Shown: positions 13,247 through 24,781, numbered from the stretch's first letter. The stretch: DNA of 64,000 nucleotides from Phoma sp. XZ068 (GCA_004835665.1 RBKR01000001.1:868001-932000), one strand, 5' to 3'. Notes: a model not told the origin generated them from the sequence alone. Numbers and translations: made by a program.

Positions 13247-13792
13247 TCGATGAAAGCTTATGGTAGACTCAAAAGCTTTCGTGGTTAGATCAATCATAAT
13301 ATCCAACCTCAAGACACAAACTGAAACATGGCCACTTTCCCTCAGAGCGTAATACAAATAATTTCTGCCGTAATTTCGCCTTGTCCAACTAGTGGTGTGT
13401 AGAAATTGACATCAGCTGGTCTATCGTGGCGAAGTTCGACAATTTCGAGGGGGATGATCCGGTACTACTCAGGTTTGGCAAATACATCAATTTGTGATCA
13501 AAGGGCGATATTGTTGGCGCCATGACTCCTGACGAATATCTTGATTCCAAAGTACTAGACCGGCAGATCGGTTCATTGATTTCTTTACACTCCCCATTAA
13601 TCGTTTTTGTAGGAGTCCTGCATAACAGCTACTTGAGATTTTGTTAAACCGTTGTGCCAAGGCCGAAGCAAATTTCAGGGATCTATCATTATGAATATGT
13701 CATGACACTAATACAGGCGCTTTGTAATGTATTAGTAACAGCCAAATTGGTGGCTGTGCCTTTGTTCTTTGCGACTGGCGTTTTCCTCTCTC
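13247..13792. other. Convergent 3' intergenic region
   Basis: Lies between the 3' ends of the synthase (+) and the efflux pump (-). It should hold both transcription end regions. I see no gene in it. Confidence 0.5.
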
Positions 13793-15579
13793 CTAATTTG
13801 TATTCGTCTTTAGGGGCCGCCACTGAATTACCGTGGCCGCTAACAGCGAAGCCGCCGCCAATCCGATGGTGGGATAAAATGTCCTCATCACCGCTTCATT
13901 GTACACCTCCAACAGCTTCTGTAGCGTATCGCCCTGGTATCTATCTCTCAATCCCGTTGGACCAGCTGCTAGCACAGCTACTGCATCTAATTCTGGTAGT
14001 TGACTATTCAAACCAGCAATCAACCAGCTTTGGAATAGATTTTGCGCCACTGACACAAAAACTGAGCCGCCGAGGAGTGGAACAAAGGTCATCAGCGCTG
14101 TGGCAGTCGGGACGTCGGCAGCGGGAAGAGTCGTTTGCACGACAAAGATGGGGAGCTGGAAGCCTATACCAATGGCAATACCAAGAAAGAGCTGGTACCC
14201 GATCCACTTCGCCGGACCAGCGGTCGGGTCGAGTGTAGTCAGAAGACCAGCACTGATGCAGACCATTGTTGCGCTAAGGAGCATGAAAGGGCTGTAGTAT
14301 CGGACCAAGGTGACGAATACTCCGGAGACCATGGTCAAGAGAATATTGGAAAGAATGAATGGAAGGTTCATGAGGCCTGATTTGGTAGCCGAAGCACCCT
14401 TTACGGCCTGGAACCAGATTGGTAGCTAGATCGGGGTCAGTGGCGACATGATTTCGAGGTTGCGAGAATAAACTTACGTAGTAAACGAAGATGAACATGC
14501 CACTGTTCATACAGAAGGAAAACAGGGCTGAACCCCAGATATTGCGGTTGCGAAGCAGCCGTGGCGGCAGCATCGCTTTCTCGCCCGCGTAGAATTGGAG
14601 GCAGACGAAACAAACGAAGAGTACTCCAAATATCACCAACAGGCCAATAACTTTACCATTTCCCCATGGGTAAACTGAGCCACCCCATTGCAGTGCCAGA
14701 AGCAAGCACACAATGGCAGGTAGAAAGAAGAGCGTCCCAAGTGGATCCAAGCCTAATATCGTTTCTCGTCGAGTAGCGCGCACGATCGGGTCTGTACCTT
14801 GGATGGTAAAAAGGATGGCCACAGCGGTGATGGCACCAAAAGGTAGGTTAATGTAAAAGCACATTCGCCAGGTGAAGTTGTCGGTGAAGGCACCTCCGAG
14901 CCTAACAATATGATGGCCATGGTCAGCTACTATGAAGAACTGTCGCATTAACATGGGTAATATCTTACAGTGGTGCTACTACGCTTGCTACAGCAAACAT
15001 TCCCATAATCAATCCCGAAAATGCTGGACGACGGTGCACCGGCACACATTGGGAGATGATGACCAGCGAACCGGAGAACAGCCCGCCTCCTCCCAGTCCA
15101 GCAATGGCTCGTCCGATGATGAAGATGACCGAAGATGGGGCAATACCACAAATAAGCGAGCCCAGTTCAAAGATCAACAACGCGCTCAGATACACCCATT
15201 TCACCGGAAAAAACGTGTACATTCGGCCGAAAGAAAGTGTTACCGCACATGTGGTGAGCAAGTATGAGCTTGCATACCATCCGACGTCTTCTACGGACTG
15301 GAAGTCTGCAGCAATCTTGGGGATCGTGGTGGCGACAATAGTGTTGTCTAAAGAGGTACAAAAGACACAGCAGCTGAGTCCAATGATGACGGCAATGAGC
15401 TTGTAGCCGATCAGAATGGTACTTCCATTTCCATAAGCTTGGGGGGTAGCGTCGCTTTTACTGTCTTCTCGAAGCTCCAACGGAATCTCGTCACTCTCGT
15501 AACTAGCTGCACGAGCCACCATTTCGACGTGAATGTTGGGTGCCGCGTCTGGGCTGGAAAGATTTTGAATATTGTGCAT
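13793..15579 (-). CDS. MFS efflux transporter (DHA2-type, toxin/drug exporter family)
   Basis: Plasma-membrane proton antiporter of 555 residues, the size of the 14-helix DHA2/AflT-like group. Exons 14969-15579, 14478-14901 and 13793-14425 close the frame. After a soluble N-terminus of about 65 residues come hydrophobic segments beginning LIAVIIGLSCCVFCTSLDNTIVATTIPKI, where LDNTIV is the conserved motif D1 of the family. GRMYTFFPVKW corresponds to motif A, and GGGGLFSGSL with FSGLIMGMFAVASVVAPLLGGAF to motif C, the antiporter signature. ATG at 15579 is the first true ATG of the frame. It lies between the synthase and the P450 and most likely exports the cluster product, giving self-protection. 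Other substrates are possible. Confidence 0.93.
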
Positions 15580-16610
15580 GGTCAGGAGAAGCAACCTTTG
15601 TGTGATCACTGGCCCTGAAAGCCGCGGCGCAGGGGGCGTTTTGGTCGAAGAAGAAAGGGATGCTCCCTTGCATGGCCTTTTGGTAAGACTGTTCGACCCT
15701 TACTCCCACCGGTTCTTGGCAATGTATGACAGAATTTATAGCCTCCAGAGATGAACGGCCCTCATTCCTTTCCAGGTGGCGAAGATTGTGTCCAGCGATC
15801 CCATATATCAGCGCATATACTTGCCGGAACCAATAATAGTTTGACGCGAATAGACAAACCGAGGCCTCTTCGAAGTATATGCTCGATGCACCTCATCTGG
15901 GAAACTTTACTGACACATTCAGCTGCCAGCAGGAATATTGTAAATAGTCACAAATGAGGCGTTTGTGTGTGCGAAACTTTCGGATTCACATAGTGAGAGG
16001 ACAAAATTGTGCTCAAGAGAACAATGTGACAATATTTGACCGCTTTGGTTACCTAGGTACCTTCCAATGTTTGGTCGCAGGTGCAACTGCAAAATCACAC
16101 CTAGATGGGTAAAAGAAATGCCTCGCATCGTTAGGGGCGTATCGCATATCGGAGAAGTGTTGATCTAAAGGCAGATTGGATCTCGATGATTTATTTCCCT
16201 TCGTGCTGGCTATGACTAGATAAAAGGTAGGTGGGGCCACGTATCCACCTTTGGAACGTCAACCTCTTGAAATAGAGAAAATAGCATTGATCACGTTATG
16301 GAGTGATAAGGATGGCAAAGGACAGGCTCTAAATCACCCTGGAGTCGTTGTCACAAGCCTACAGCGTGTCGTAAAGTATTCCAGTGTTGGGGAGCCTTTA
16401 TACGTTTGGTTGCTATCATCAGCACTCCAGGGATGCTACGATCAGCGATGTTGAATGATGTGCAGCGGCTTTGGGTCCCAAATCCATTTAAGGAACAAAT
16501 TTCCAAGACCTGATACACAAAATTCATCAACCTCATTACAAGTTTGTCAGAGAGACGCGGTCAACTACCAAGCTCTTCTAATGGCTGAACAGTTCACACC
16601 AGAGAGAGAA
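15580..16610. other. Intergenic, MFS promoter and P450 3' flank
   Basis: About 1 kb without a recognisable gene. CCCTTGCAT occurs at 15665-15673, some 90 bases upstream of the MFS start; the same 9-mer is found in other intergenic parts of the window. Confidence 0.5.
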
Positions 16611-18400
16611 TTATTCATAGCCCAGAACTCCAGAGACTCGAGGTTTCATGGTCACTTGAAGATCTACCGCGGTCCATGAAAGACGAGAGGAGCTGTGCAG
16701 GGCGATGTCGAAGTCCTTATTCACCAATTCCATGTCATAGAGGTAAACAGTTTTCCCAACTGCCATTCGGAGAATTTGAAATACCAGGCTTCGACCTGGA
16801 CATTGTCGAATTCCAATGAGAAAAGGCCGAGACGCTTTCTCATTCTTCCTGGAACTAGGATCAAGCCACCGCTCTGGGCGGAAGATATCTGCAGATTCCC
16901 AGTGCTTTTCAGAGTTGCCTAAGCTATACTGGTCCACAGTTACGCCAATCTATGGATGTTTTGTTAGCTTGATTGAATAGTAGTCGGAAGGCTTCAGGTC
17001 ATACTCACTCCATAAGGAATGTAAACCTCATCTACGATTGCTCCCCTGGACACTCTCTGTAAGAGGCCAGCGCTGAAAGGCGGTGCCATGCGGAGCGTTT
17101 CATTTATGCATGCATGGAGATATGGGAGGGTTGCCAGGCGGTCGTCAGAAATCTCACTGTACGACTGGAATATCGACAGTAGTTCTTCTTCTACTTTCTT
17201 CAGACAGCGACGATTCTTTAATAGAAAATAAAATATCGCGTTCATCGAAGTATCTGAGGTACCGTAAACGCTTAGTCTGTCTAGGGTCAGTATAGTGTCG
17301 GAGGTATAGAATAGAAATGGACTTACTTTGTTGAGTAACTGTTTATCTGAAGATAGTTGTCACTTATCTCTCGGATCTTTGACTTCTTGGCCGCTGCTTG
17401 AAGTAGAGCGTAGTGATTGGTCTCAAATGTGATTGTGTCCTCATTTTCGATACCAAATACGGGAGAAGCTCTGCATGCGAGTCTACAAAGCACCCACCAC
17501 ACCTTTTGGAAAGTAGGCTGATACTTTTGGACAGTAAATCTGTCAAAAAAGCAGAAGCATATCTCTAAGAAACAAGTGAAGTACTCCACGTTATCAACCA
17601 GGGAATCAAAGTTCGCTACACATGCTGTTAGTGCGGTTACCAACCAACGCTGTCCATGAAAAGTGATCGGATGTGGGAGATGTTTTAAACGTACATCGGC
17701 TGAAGAGTTTAGGTTGCTTCCCACATGCAATCAACGACCCCAAAGCCCACATGTAATCTCTGTGAAACGTGGAGAGATCCAATGGAGTTGAAAGAGTGCG
17801 ACCCACGCGATGAAACTTCAAGCCTTCCTCAAAAGCGCTATTGAACATCCGCTCTGAGCAGGCTCCGGTGATATCGCTCAGTGTTGATGCGATGATTGGT
17901 CTAAGCCAGTTACGAGGCTCATTGCCAAGGCAACTGGAAAGCATCACGTCTGTCATAGCGTCTGTATTCACAATCAGGCTCCTCCTACTTCCTGAGATTG
18001 CAAAACTTTTGTCGGCCCCAATTCCATATATAGTGTCAAAAGCACTGGTGGTAGCAAAGGAAACGTCACTCGGTCCAACTCGGACAACGGTTCCTACCAG
18101 ATCGTTAGACTATGTTTCATTCTTCCCACCGTGGCCATCCTTTCGAAGGGCGGCTTTAAAACATACCGTAGGTATCGTGGAGTCTTTTTAGATCAAATAT
18201 ATGTTTGCGGTCGTGTATCATACGAACATAATGAATCTATATGTGTCAGACTTGTCATGACAAAGATGGGAAAAATAGCTCTGACGGGAATAAACTTAGC
18301 AAGAAGTGGACCAGGAACGCGTGATAAAGGATCCAAATAGGTTCGGTATAGTAGCCATCCCAAGGCCAGAGCAGCAACATAAACTTGGTTAGTACGAATC
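16611..18400 (-). CDS. Cytochrome P450 monooxygenase
   Basis: Heme-thiolate monooxygenase, expected on the ER membrane, hydroxylating or coupling the cluster product. Exons read so far: 16611-16949, 17009-17276, 17327-17615, 17695-18093, 18167-18236 and one starting at 18286. The N-terminal part has a membrane-like stretch YVAALALGWLLYRTYLDPLS and the Pro-rich hinge RVPGPLLAKF, then LKRLHDTYGTVVRVGPSDVSF. The oxygen-binding I-helix is YGTSDTSMN, the K-helix ETLR, the PERF-like FRPERWL, and the heme loop FLIGIRQCPGRSL with the axial Cys. The segment ENEDTITFETNHYALLQAAAKK is ordinary for the fungal family. The first exon is unresolved: I found no in-frame ATG in front of the hinge exon, so a small 5' exon near 18,400-18,480 is likely. 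The upstream coordinate is therefore approximate. Confidence 0.88.
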
Positions 18401-19026
18401 CAAGCTTGGAAGGATTTATTATTCCTGTAACAAACGTACAGCGTAAAGAATTAACATGATATTCAAAGGTTGTCAGTGCGGATAGAAGTTGAAACGATGC
18501 CTTTTTTTCCGTGAAATTATGGCGGTAGGGAGGATTGCTTATTTACCAAGGCAGATGTCAGCATTGTCAAAAGCAGTGGAGCAATTTCGGGGATGACGTT
18601 GGACTGCTACCGGGTACGGCAATCACTTAAAATCGCTGATGCCCTTGCATGCTTGGAACTGGGTTATGATGGTACGATTCGACTCATAGAGTCGTACTGA
18701 TGGAAAGAATGTAAATCATTATGAGAGCAAGTGTGAGCTAATTTTATTGCGAAGTATGGCCGTACGCAAAACGTTAGCGTACATACTTGTACGAACTATT
18801 AAGCAAACAGGAATGAGATTCTATTGCACACCTTAGCTCCACATGTTATGACCATAACGGTTGAAGGTCCTTGGCGTAGCATGCTTATAGGGAAAGCACC
18901 ATGCAGGCACAGCCGAGTTTTCAATATACGCGCAACCTTTCAGTTCAATCATCTTTACCTTCGAATAGAGTTCCACCCTTGCCACGTATCATTTTTCAGC
19001 TGCCTTCACCGTGAGACTTGTCAAGT
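18401..19026. promoter_or_regulatory. Divergent promoter between P450 and SnoaL-like gene
   Basis: Should include the missing first exon of the P450 and the promoters of both divergent genes. CCCTTGCAT lies at 18642-18650 within the palindrome-like CCCTTGCATGCTTGG. I see no further gene. Confidence 0.45.
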
Positions 19027-19488
19027 ATGACGATTTCAGTATCCGATCATGAGGCAATCCGGAACACTCTTGCTCGATATGCAACCGTGGTGGATGAACA
19101 TAGATGGGAGGACATGCACCATGTGTTCACCGAGGATGCTCGCGTCCACTTCACATTTCTTGGCGCTGCAGGCGATCTGCAAGGCATTACCTCCCTCCTA
19201 GGCTTCATCAAGACGGCCGCCACAAATACCGTCTCACAGCACGCAATTTCGACACAGCGAATTGATGTGACCGGGCCGAATACCGCAGAAGCCACAACAT
19301 ATGTGACTGTGATGCATGTAGGAGGAGAAAAGCATAAGCAGAAGGGAGAAATGTTCTGTTCGTGGGGAAAGCTGGTGGATAAGCTCACGAAAGAAGGCAT
19401 AGATGGCATAGGAGGTTGGCGCATTACCGAACGACTGATATACGAGCAACTTCCGAGTACTGGTAGTCTCAAATTGATCGATGTCTAA
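19027..19488 (+). CDS. NTF2-like / SnoaL-type small protein
   Basis: Intronless, 153 residues, the size of a single cone-shaped NTF2-fold domain. The opening VSDHEAIRNTLARYATVVDEHRWEDMHHVF is the classic start of SnoaL_4-like proteins (helices lining the pocket), followed by TEDARVHFTF and, at the end, GGWRITERLIYEQ, the strand that closes the barrel. Relatives act as polyketide or terpenoid cyclases, dehydratases or isomerases, so a role in ring closure or dehydration of the polyketide fits. The catalytic residues cannot be assigned with confidence. ATG at 19027 follows TCAAGT and is the first ATG before the domain. It is transcribed away from the P450. Confidence 0.85.
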   Translation: MTISVSDHEAIRNTLARYATVVDEHRWEDMHHVFTEDARVHFTFLGAAGDLQGITSLLGFIKTAATNTVSQHAISTQRIDVTGPNTAEATTYVTVMHVGGEKHKQKGEMFCSWGKLVDKLTKEGIDGIGGWRITERLIYEQLPSTGSLKLIDV

Positions 19489-20299
19489 ATAGCCAAGTCA
19501 TCTGAGGTTGGAGAACAGTTTATGTATGAGTTCTAAGATCCTTATTGAATACGTTTTATCGAGTGACTTGTCGCGCACACTTTTCGCACCTTTCCACACC
19601 TATTTAAATCTTTCGGGCAGAAATTGAAATACTTGTTTCGATGGCTGATACTATGTTGCACACTTAGGTTTCAATAGTGAAGGTGATCGTTTTTCACGAA
19701 GATGTGCTGGCTTAGGACTTTCCAAGTCCCTCGTTTGTTTAGATCTCAAAACCATATAGACTCCGTTATGATTAGTTTCAATCCTGCTGGTTGCCACTAT
19801 GATGAATCTTCACTGACAATTTCAGATATGTCCGCGATGCAATATTCCGCTCCTCAGAGGGATCTGGTCGAGAGTTGACTGTATCTTCATAGTTGACAGC
19901 AGGCAGATTGTTTTTGCTTGGTTGGTACACAGTGCTTGGCTTCGTTAAAGCAGGCTAGGTTGTGTTCATATTGAAGGTCATATTGCAACCTATCTCTCCA
20001 TTCCACCACCACTACCATCGCGTTAGTGTCTCATTGTACATAAGATTTAGGCATGAGTTGTGGTTCATGAATGTTGCATTCCGCCCATGGTAGCTCAACA
20101 TATGTTTCACGACAGAATGGGTACTCCCGTAGTAACAGACCGACGGGTCCGTTTAACTCCGCCGTACAACAATGACCGGCACATTATCTCCGTCTAAAGT
20201 CCTAGGAGCGGATTCACCGTTTATATCAGAATTACAATAATTTGTTTCTTCTAAACCTCGAGCCACGTTGCCTCAACATACAAAAAGCGTCTCAACAAT
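19489..20299. other. Intergenic, oxidoreductase upstream region
   Basis: No gene recognised. Between two same-direction cluster genes. It contains an AT-rich TATTTAAATC near 19,600 but nothing I can call a site. Confidence 0.45.
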
Positions 20300-21322
20300 A
20301 TGCCTTCTAACACAGCTGCATGGATTACCGGTGCCAAGGCTTACCCCCTTGAGATCAAAGATGCTCCCAGCCATGTCCCAGGACGCAACGAGATCCTAGT
20401 ACGCAATCGGGCTGTAGCCATCAACCATATTGATGCTATGATCCAAAAGAGCGCTTTCCATCCTATGGTTTACCCAGCCATTCTTGGTCAGGATGTGGCT
20501 GGCGAAGTTGCAGCTGTCGGACCAGGCGTTACCCGTTTCAAGAACGGCGATCGCATCCTAGGCCACGCTATACTCTATGCTACCGAGCAAAGTCGGGATG
20601 GTGCCTTCCAAAGATTTACGATCCTGCGCGCGAATCTAGCCAGTCAACTTCCTGACGAGATACCCTTCGAAGCGGCATGCACTATACCCGTCGGTTTATC
20701 AACCGCTGCCTGCGCCTTATTTCAGGAAACAGATTTGGGTCTTCAATTGCCTAGGGTGAAAGAAGTAGATCCAATTCCTACCAAGACAGTTTTGGTCTGG
20801 GGTGGTTCGTCGAGCGTGGGTTGTAATGCAATCCAATTAAGTGTTGCAGCGGGGTACGAGGTATTCGCCACGGCGTCGCCGCACAATTTCGAATATGTCA
20901 GGCAGCTTGGTGCAAGTAAAGTCTTCGACTATCGTAGCCACGAGGTTGTGAACGACTTAGTACACGCCTTAGCTGGGAAGACGCTGGCCGGTACGTTGGA
21001 CACCATTGGCTTTGCGGCAGCTATTACAACGGCGAAGGTTGTCCTGCAATGCGAAGGCTCCAAGAAGATGTCCACGACGTTGCCCGTTCCAGCAGAGATA
21101 CCAACGGGTGTTATAGCCAAACATGTGCGCGGTGACGATCTCCGCGAAACCTATCTTGGGAAAGCAATTTACGAAGACTTTTTGCCTGAGGCGCTGAAGT
21201 TTCGAGCTTTTGTCCCAGCTCCGGAACCGGTTGTCGTTGGGCAAGGTCTACAGAAGGTTCAGGATGCAATTGACCTTCTACGCAGAGGGGTTTCGGCCAA
21301 AAAGGTAGTGGTAGTCGTGTAG
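20300..21322 (+). CDS. Zinc-independent medium-chain dehydrogenase/reductase (quinone oxidoreductase/enoyl reductase type)
   Basis: Intronless MDR-superfamily protein of 340 residues. The N-terminal GroES-like fold runs from ILVRNRAVAINHIDAMIQ through YPAILGQDVAGEVAAVGPGVTRFKNGDRILG. The Rossmann half starts at KTVLVWGGSSSVGCNAIQLSVAAGYEVFATAS (about 164-195) with the NADPH-binding GxSSxG pattern, and LGASKVFDYR follows. It ends in LRRGVSAKKVVVVV. The structural and catalytic zinc ligands are absent, as in the fungal trans-enoyl-reductase and CipB-like group. It probably reduces an enone or quinone with NADPH. The neighbouring synthase is non-reducing, so it more likely acts after release than as a partner enoyl reductase. 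Confidence 0.9.
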   Translation: MPSNTAAWITGAKAYPLEIKDAPSHVPGRNEILVRNRAVAINHIDAMIQKSAFHPMVYPAILGQDVAGEVAAVGPGVTRFKNGDRILGHAILYATEQSRDGAFQRFTILRANLASQLPDEIPFEAACTIPVGLSTAACALFQETDLGLQLPRVKEVDPIPTKTVLVWGGSSSVGCNAIQLSVAAGYEVFATASPHNFEYVRQLGASKVFDYRSHEVVNDLVHALAGKTLAGTLDTIGFAAAITTAKVVLQCEGSKKMSTTLPVPAEIPTGVIAKHVRGDDLRETYLGKAIYEDFLPEALKFRAFVPAPEPVVVGQGLQKVQDAIDLLRRGVSAKKVVVVV

Positions 21323-21661
21323 TGCTCTACTTAATCAACATTGGCCAGTGTCTTGATTTCAAATCTTTTGATTGAGGAATAATGAAGCTACACTTCAAGC
21401 AAGCCTAGGTAAGTAAAATAGATACGATGTAGATCCATAAGCAATTAAAAGACAAGCATAGACATAAGGTCCGTTCTTTCTCTTGTATGGGGTTGTGTAG
21501 ATAGCAGAGTTCGGTATTACAGGTACTGTCCTACGCAAACAACACCTTGAGCCATCGTCGCACCTCTTTGATCAACATATTAGAATGTTCTGGGGCCCTC
21601 CTTCATTCCTTTTCTAGCCGTACAGAACACGTTGGCGTATAAAACCGCTGAGCAGGACTCC
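21323..21661. other. Convergent 3' intergenic region
   Basis: Between the 3' ends of the oxidoreductase (+) and the second SnoaL-like gene (-). No gene seen. Confidence 0.5.
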
Positions 21662-22093
21662 TCACATCTTCGATGCTTGCGCGCCTAAACGACTTGCGAA
21701 TTCTGTGTATCGCAGGCTGTCCAAGAAAATATATATCTCGTCAATAAGCGTTCCAGCTTCATTCATGACAAGAATGGTGATAGATTCGTTTTCGAACGGG
21801 CCAACCGTGGTGTCCGAGGATTGTCGTAAATTGAGCACAACTTTTCGAGTTGCTTCTTCCACAATGGTTTGGCGTTCATCAATTACAGAGATTTTGATAT
21901 TCTTAAGAACCGTACGTAGAGTAGGATATCTTTCGAGAATCTCCTCGTTCGTGTGAGAAGACTTGTAGCCCGGAGTAATACAGTGGGTGATGCATGTTGA
22001 GGTACGAATTGCTCGAAAAGACGCCTCTTCGATGTTATCGATTGAGATGTACTTCAACGCGGTACTAAGGAGAGTTTCGCGAGTTGGTGCCAT
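21662..22093 (-). CDS. Second NTF2-like / SnoaL-type small protein
   Basis: Intronless, 143 residues, unrelated by eye to the SnoaL-like protein at 19027. MAPTRETLLSTALKYISIDN opens like the fungal family of small NTF2-fold proteins found beside aromatic polyketide synthases, and RAIRTSTCITHCITPG fits the family's R-A-x-x-C-x-H segment. The centre has VVLNLRQSSDTTVGPFENESITILVMNEAG, and the close is EIYIFLDSLRYTEFASRL, where the family has an EFVDS-like end; here the acidic residue is in DEIYIFLDS. Homologues are thought to steer cyclisation or dehydration, but direct evidence is limited. The ATG at 22091-22093 is the natural start. Confidence 0.75.
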   Translation of the reverse strand: MAPTRETLLSTALKYISIDNIEEASFRAIRTSTCITHCITPGYKSSHTNEEILERYPTLRTVLKNIKISVIDERQTIVEEATRKVVLNLRQSSDTTVGPFENESITILVMNEAGTLIDEIYIFLDSLRYTEFASRLGAQASKM

Positions 22094-22894
22094 TATTCTT
22101 TTGATATGATGGGTAGAAATCTCATAGGTTGAAGATTCTTTTCAGATTTATAAAGATATCCGCAATGACGGCCTTTGGAATCCAGGTGTGGTGCGACTGC
22201 TATGTACAACCTGCTTCAAGGAAATGAAATGTACGCCTTCAGCTGAAATTATCTACTTCAATCCTTAATTCGGTCTCTGGAACGATCTGTAACGACAAGG
22301 AAAAGGGAGGCATGAGAAGGCAAGGGATTACCAACCACGCATTCCACTCACATCGACTGTGTTTCTTGCATCTTGATATCAACCTATATCAACATCAAGT
22401 CTGGTATCTCAACCTCATCATGTCATCGTTGTTGGCTTTAAAGCCTTAAACTCGAATAATTGAGGCGCTCGGGGCTGGGTAAATTCCGAAAGGCAATGGT
22501 TCAGAAGAAAAGCTCTTCTCCACGGTTGTACAAAAACATTGTATACAGGTCACATTCCAGATATTCGACGGTGTAACGTGTCTCTGCTTGCTTGAATGTT
22601 CTCGCAAAAGCAAATTAAGGACAACATGGGGATGCGTAGGCAAGTCTATTCTAGGTCTTCAAACATATATGCTCTCATATTTTACGAGTATCAAGCTTGT
22701 GCTCGGAAAGTTCGATGACAATACTCCCACCGTAAACTGAGTTTGAATCCTGCTGATATAACAGTAAGTGAGTGCTAATATACCATTCTGAGACTTCGAG
22801 CTAGCATTGCTATGATGCTATTGAATTCTATAGCCAACAAGAAAAATACGGCTAATTAGATGGTAGTTTATCAGTTTCGGATCTTGTCTCTCCT
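22094..22894. promoter_or_regulatory. Divergent promoter, SnoaL-like gene and acyltransferase
   Basis: About 800 bases between divergently transcribed genes. No coding sequence recognised; it must carry both promoters. Confidence 0.45.
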
Positions 22895-24452
22895 ATGACT
22901 CCCCTCCAGCGGTGCATCTGTGGATCTTTCAGATCCCATGTTTCATCTTCGTACGAAGATGATATTGTCTACCCGGTACACACTTTTGATGACACCAAGA
23001 CTTTTCGCAGTTTGTTATTCGCCTGGACGTTTCGCTTCAACGATGCTTTGAACGCAAACAGATTGTGCTCCTCTCTGACAAGGCTGCTGGGAAATGAAAA
23101 CTGGAACAAGATTGGCGGTCGATTGAGATTGAAGGTAGCTTCGAATGTTCCACTAACGGTCACTATGACTGACATTCTCGAATCAGAATAATGGAAAATT
23201 GGAGATTCATGTCCCCCGTACTTTTACAGAAGAACGACAGCCTTTCTCATATAGCCACGAGACTTTCGACATGTGTGTAGAAAACCACAGCCTAGGACGA
23301 CATTTTCCAAGGCCCGATGGGAACACTGGAATCTGGCCCAACCCTCATGACTTCAAAGTTTTTGGTTCTCGACCTGGTGCTCCTACCACCTTTAAGGATC
23401 TCCTATGTGGGGACACGCCACAAATGTCAATCCACATCACAACATTCTCCAATGCGACGTTTGTCGCCATAGTTTGGCCGCATACTTTGATGGACATGTT
23501 TGGTCAGCAAGCCTTCCTCAAAGCTTGGTCTATGGTTCTAGCCGGGCAAGAGTCTGCTCTCCCGGCTGTGCTTGGTGCACAAGATGATACCCTATGTGCT
23601 ATCGCAGATGCTACAAAAGATGAACCAGAAGAATACACTTTACGGTCAAAACAACTACGGGGCTTGCAATTGATCAAATTCGGAGTGCAGTTTGCCTGGG
23701 AAATTCTGTGCGGCCCAAACCCAGAAATTCGCACCATTTGTCTGTCCAAGAAGGCTGTGGAGAGTCTTCGACTCCAAGCTCAAAGAGATCTCACGATTTC
23801 GACTGACGGGAAAGAAAAACCCTTCATCAGTCACAGCGATGTACTAATAGCTTGGGTAGTGCGCGCAGTTGCTGCATCAGCGCCCAAGCCACGCCCAATG
23901 ACGGCACTGCACGCCGTTAATGTACGGTACCGGCTCCCACCCCTGATCAATGCGCCTGGTGTCTACCTTCAGAATATGGTTGTATCAGCTTGGACGCTAC
24001 TTCCCCCCGACATTTCAAAAGGTCCACTAGGCCCGATTGCTTTGACGAATCGAGAATGCCTCAATGAACAAACGACAGAAGCACAGGTTTTAGCGAACAT
24101 GCGAGAGCAGCTCCAGGCGAATGGCCCGTCGAAACAACTACTTTACAGCGAGGCGGATGCACAATTAATGCTGTTCACAGACTGGACTAAAGCCAAATTA
24201 CTCCATGCAATAGACTTTAGTCCTGCAGTTGTACGTATTGGTGATACCAACAGCTCGAGATCTAATCCACCTGGTACTCCAGTCTATCACCATGCTTCAA
24301 CTATGCGACAGAGCCGCAAGACGAGACTGATGGCTGTTATACTGGGTAAGGACCATACGGATAGTTATTGGCTTACTTTAACCATGTCGCCAAATGCTTG
24401 GATAAAGATCAGGGAGTCGTTGCAGGAGCATTGTTGCCAGGAGGATGAGTAG
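22895..24452 (+). CDS. BAHD-like acyltransferase (transferase family)
   Basis: CoA-dependent O-acyltransferase of 501 residues, two exons (22895-23134 and 23187-24452) with exact frame closure. The catalytic motif HxxxD is HTLMD in VAIVWPHTLMDMFGQQAF. The central FISHSDVLIAWVVRAVA corresponds to the family's TxxDxxxA helix. YLQNMVVSAWTLLPP is the NxxG-like crossover. The structural DFGWG element is weak: AIDFSPAVVRIG occupies its place. It belongs with the fungal transferases that acetylate or acylate hydroxyls of secondary metabolites, so a late tailoring acylation is likely. It is the last clear cluster gene before the compositional change to the right. The first ATG is used; about 10 residues precede the first fold element. 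Confidence 0.87.
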
Positions 24453-24781
24453 CAAAATGCTTTCTAGACTAGTGTACCAAGGTAGGAGATACTACTACTA
24501 ATAGTAAAACGTAGTAGAATGCGCGAACCTAGTTAGCTGCCATCACCAATTTTTTTGTAGTAGTAAACTATGTTTAATAAAATTACTCACTCTTAGCGAG
24601 CTATTTCGTATACTTATAAATACCTAGGTAGCTAATCAGACCACATGTGATTCTGAAGTCGAGTCGCCGTGCTAGCGCGTTGCGGGGCACAGCCGAGGTC
24701 AGGGTCGAGGACGGGACACCTGCATCAGCAGCCCCCAACTCCATATGAACATGGCACCCGCCCTGCAGGACGCCCTTCAAA
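24453..24781. other. AT-rich cluster boundary
   Basis: No gene. The first half is AT-rich with TACTACTAC and GTAGTAG forming imperfect inverted repeats around 24,490-24,570, which may serve as a 3' end signal for the acyltransferase. To the right, base composition becomes markedly richer in GC. Confidence 0.5.

Noticed and set aside
24480..24600. AT-rich inverted repeats as a possible MITE
   Set aside because: Arms are only 7-9 bases and imperfect, with no target-site duplication that I can see.
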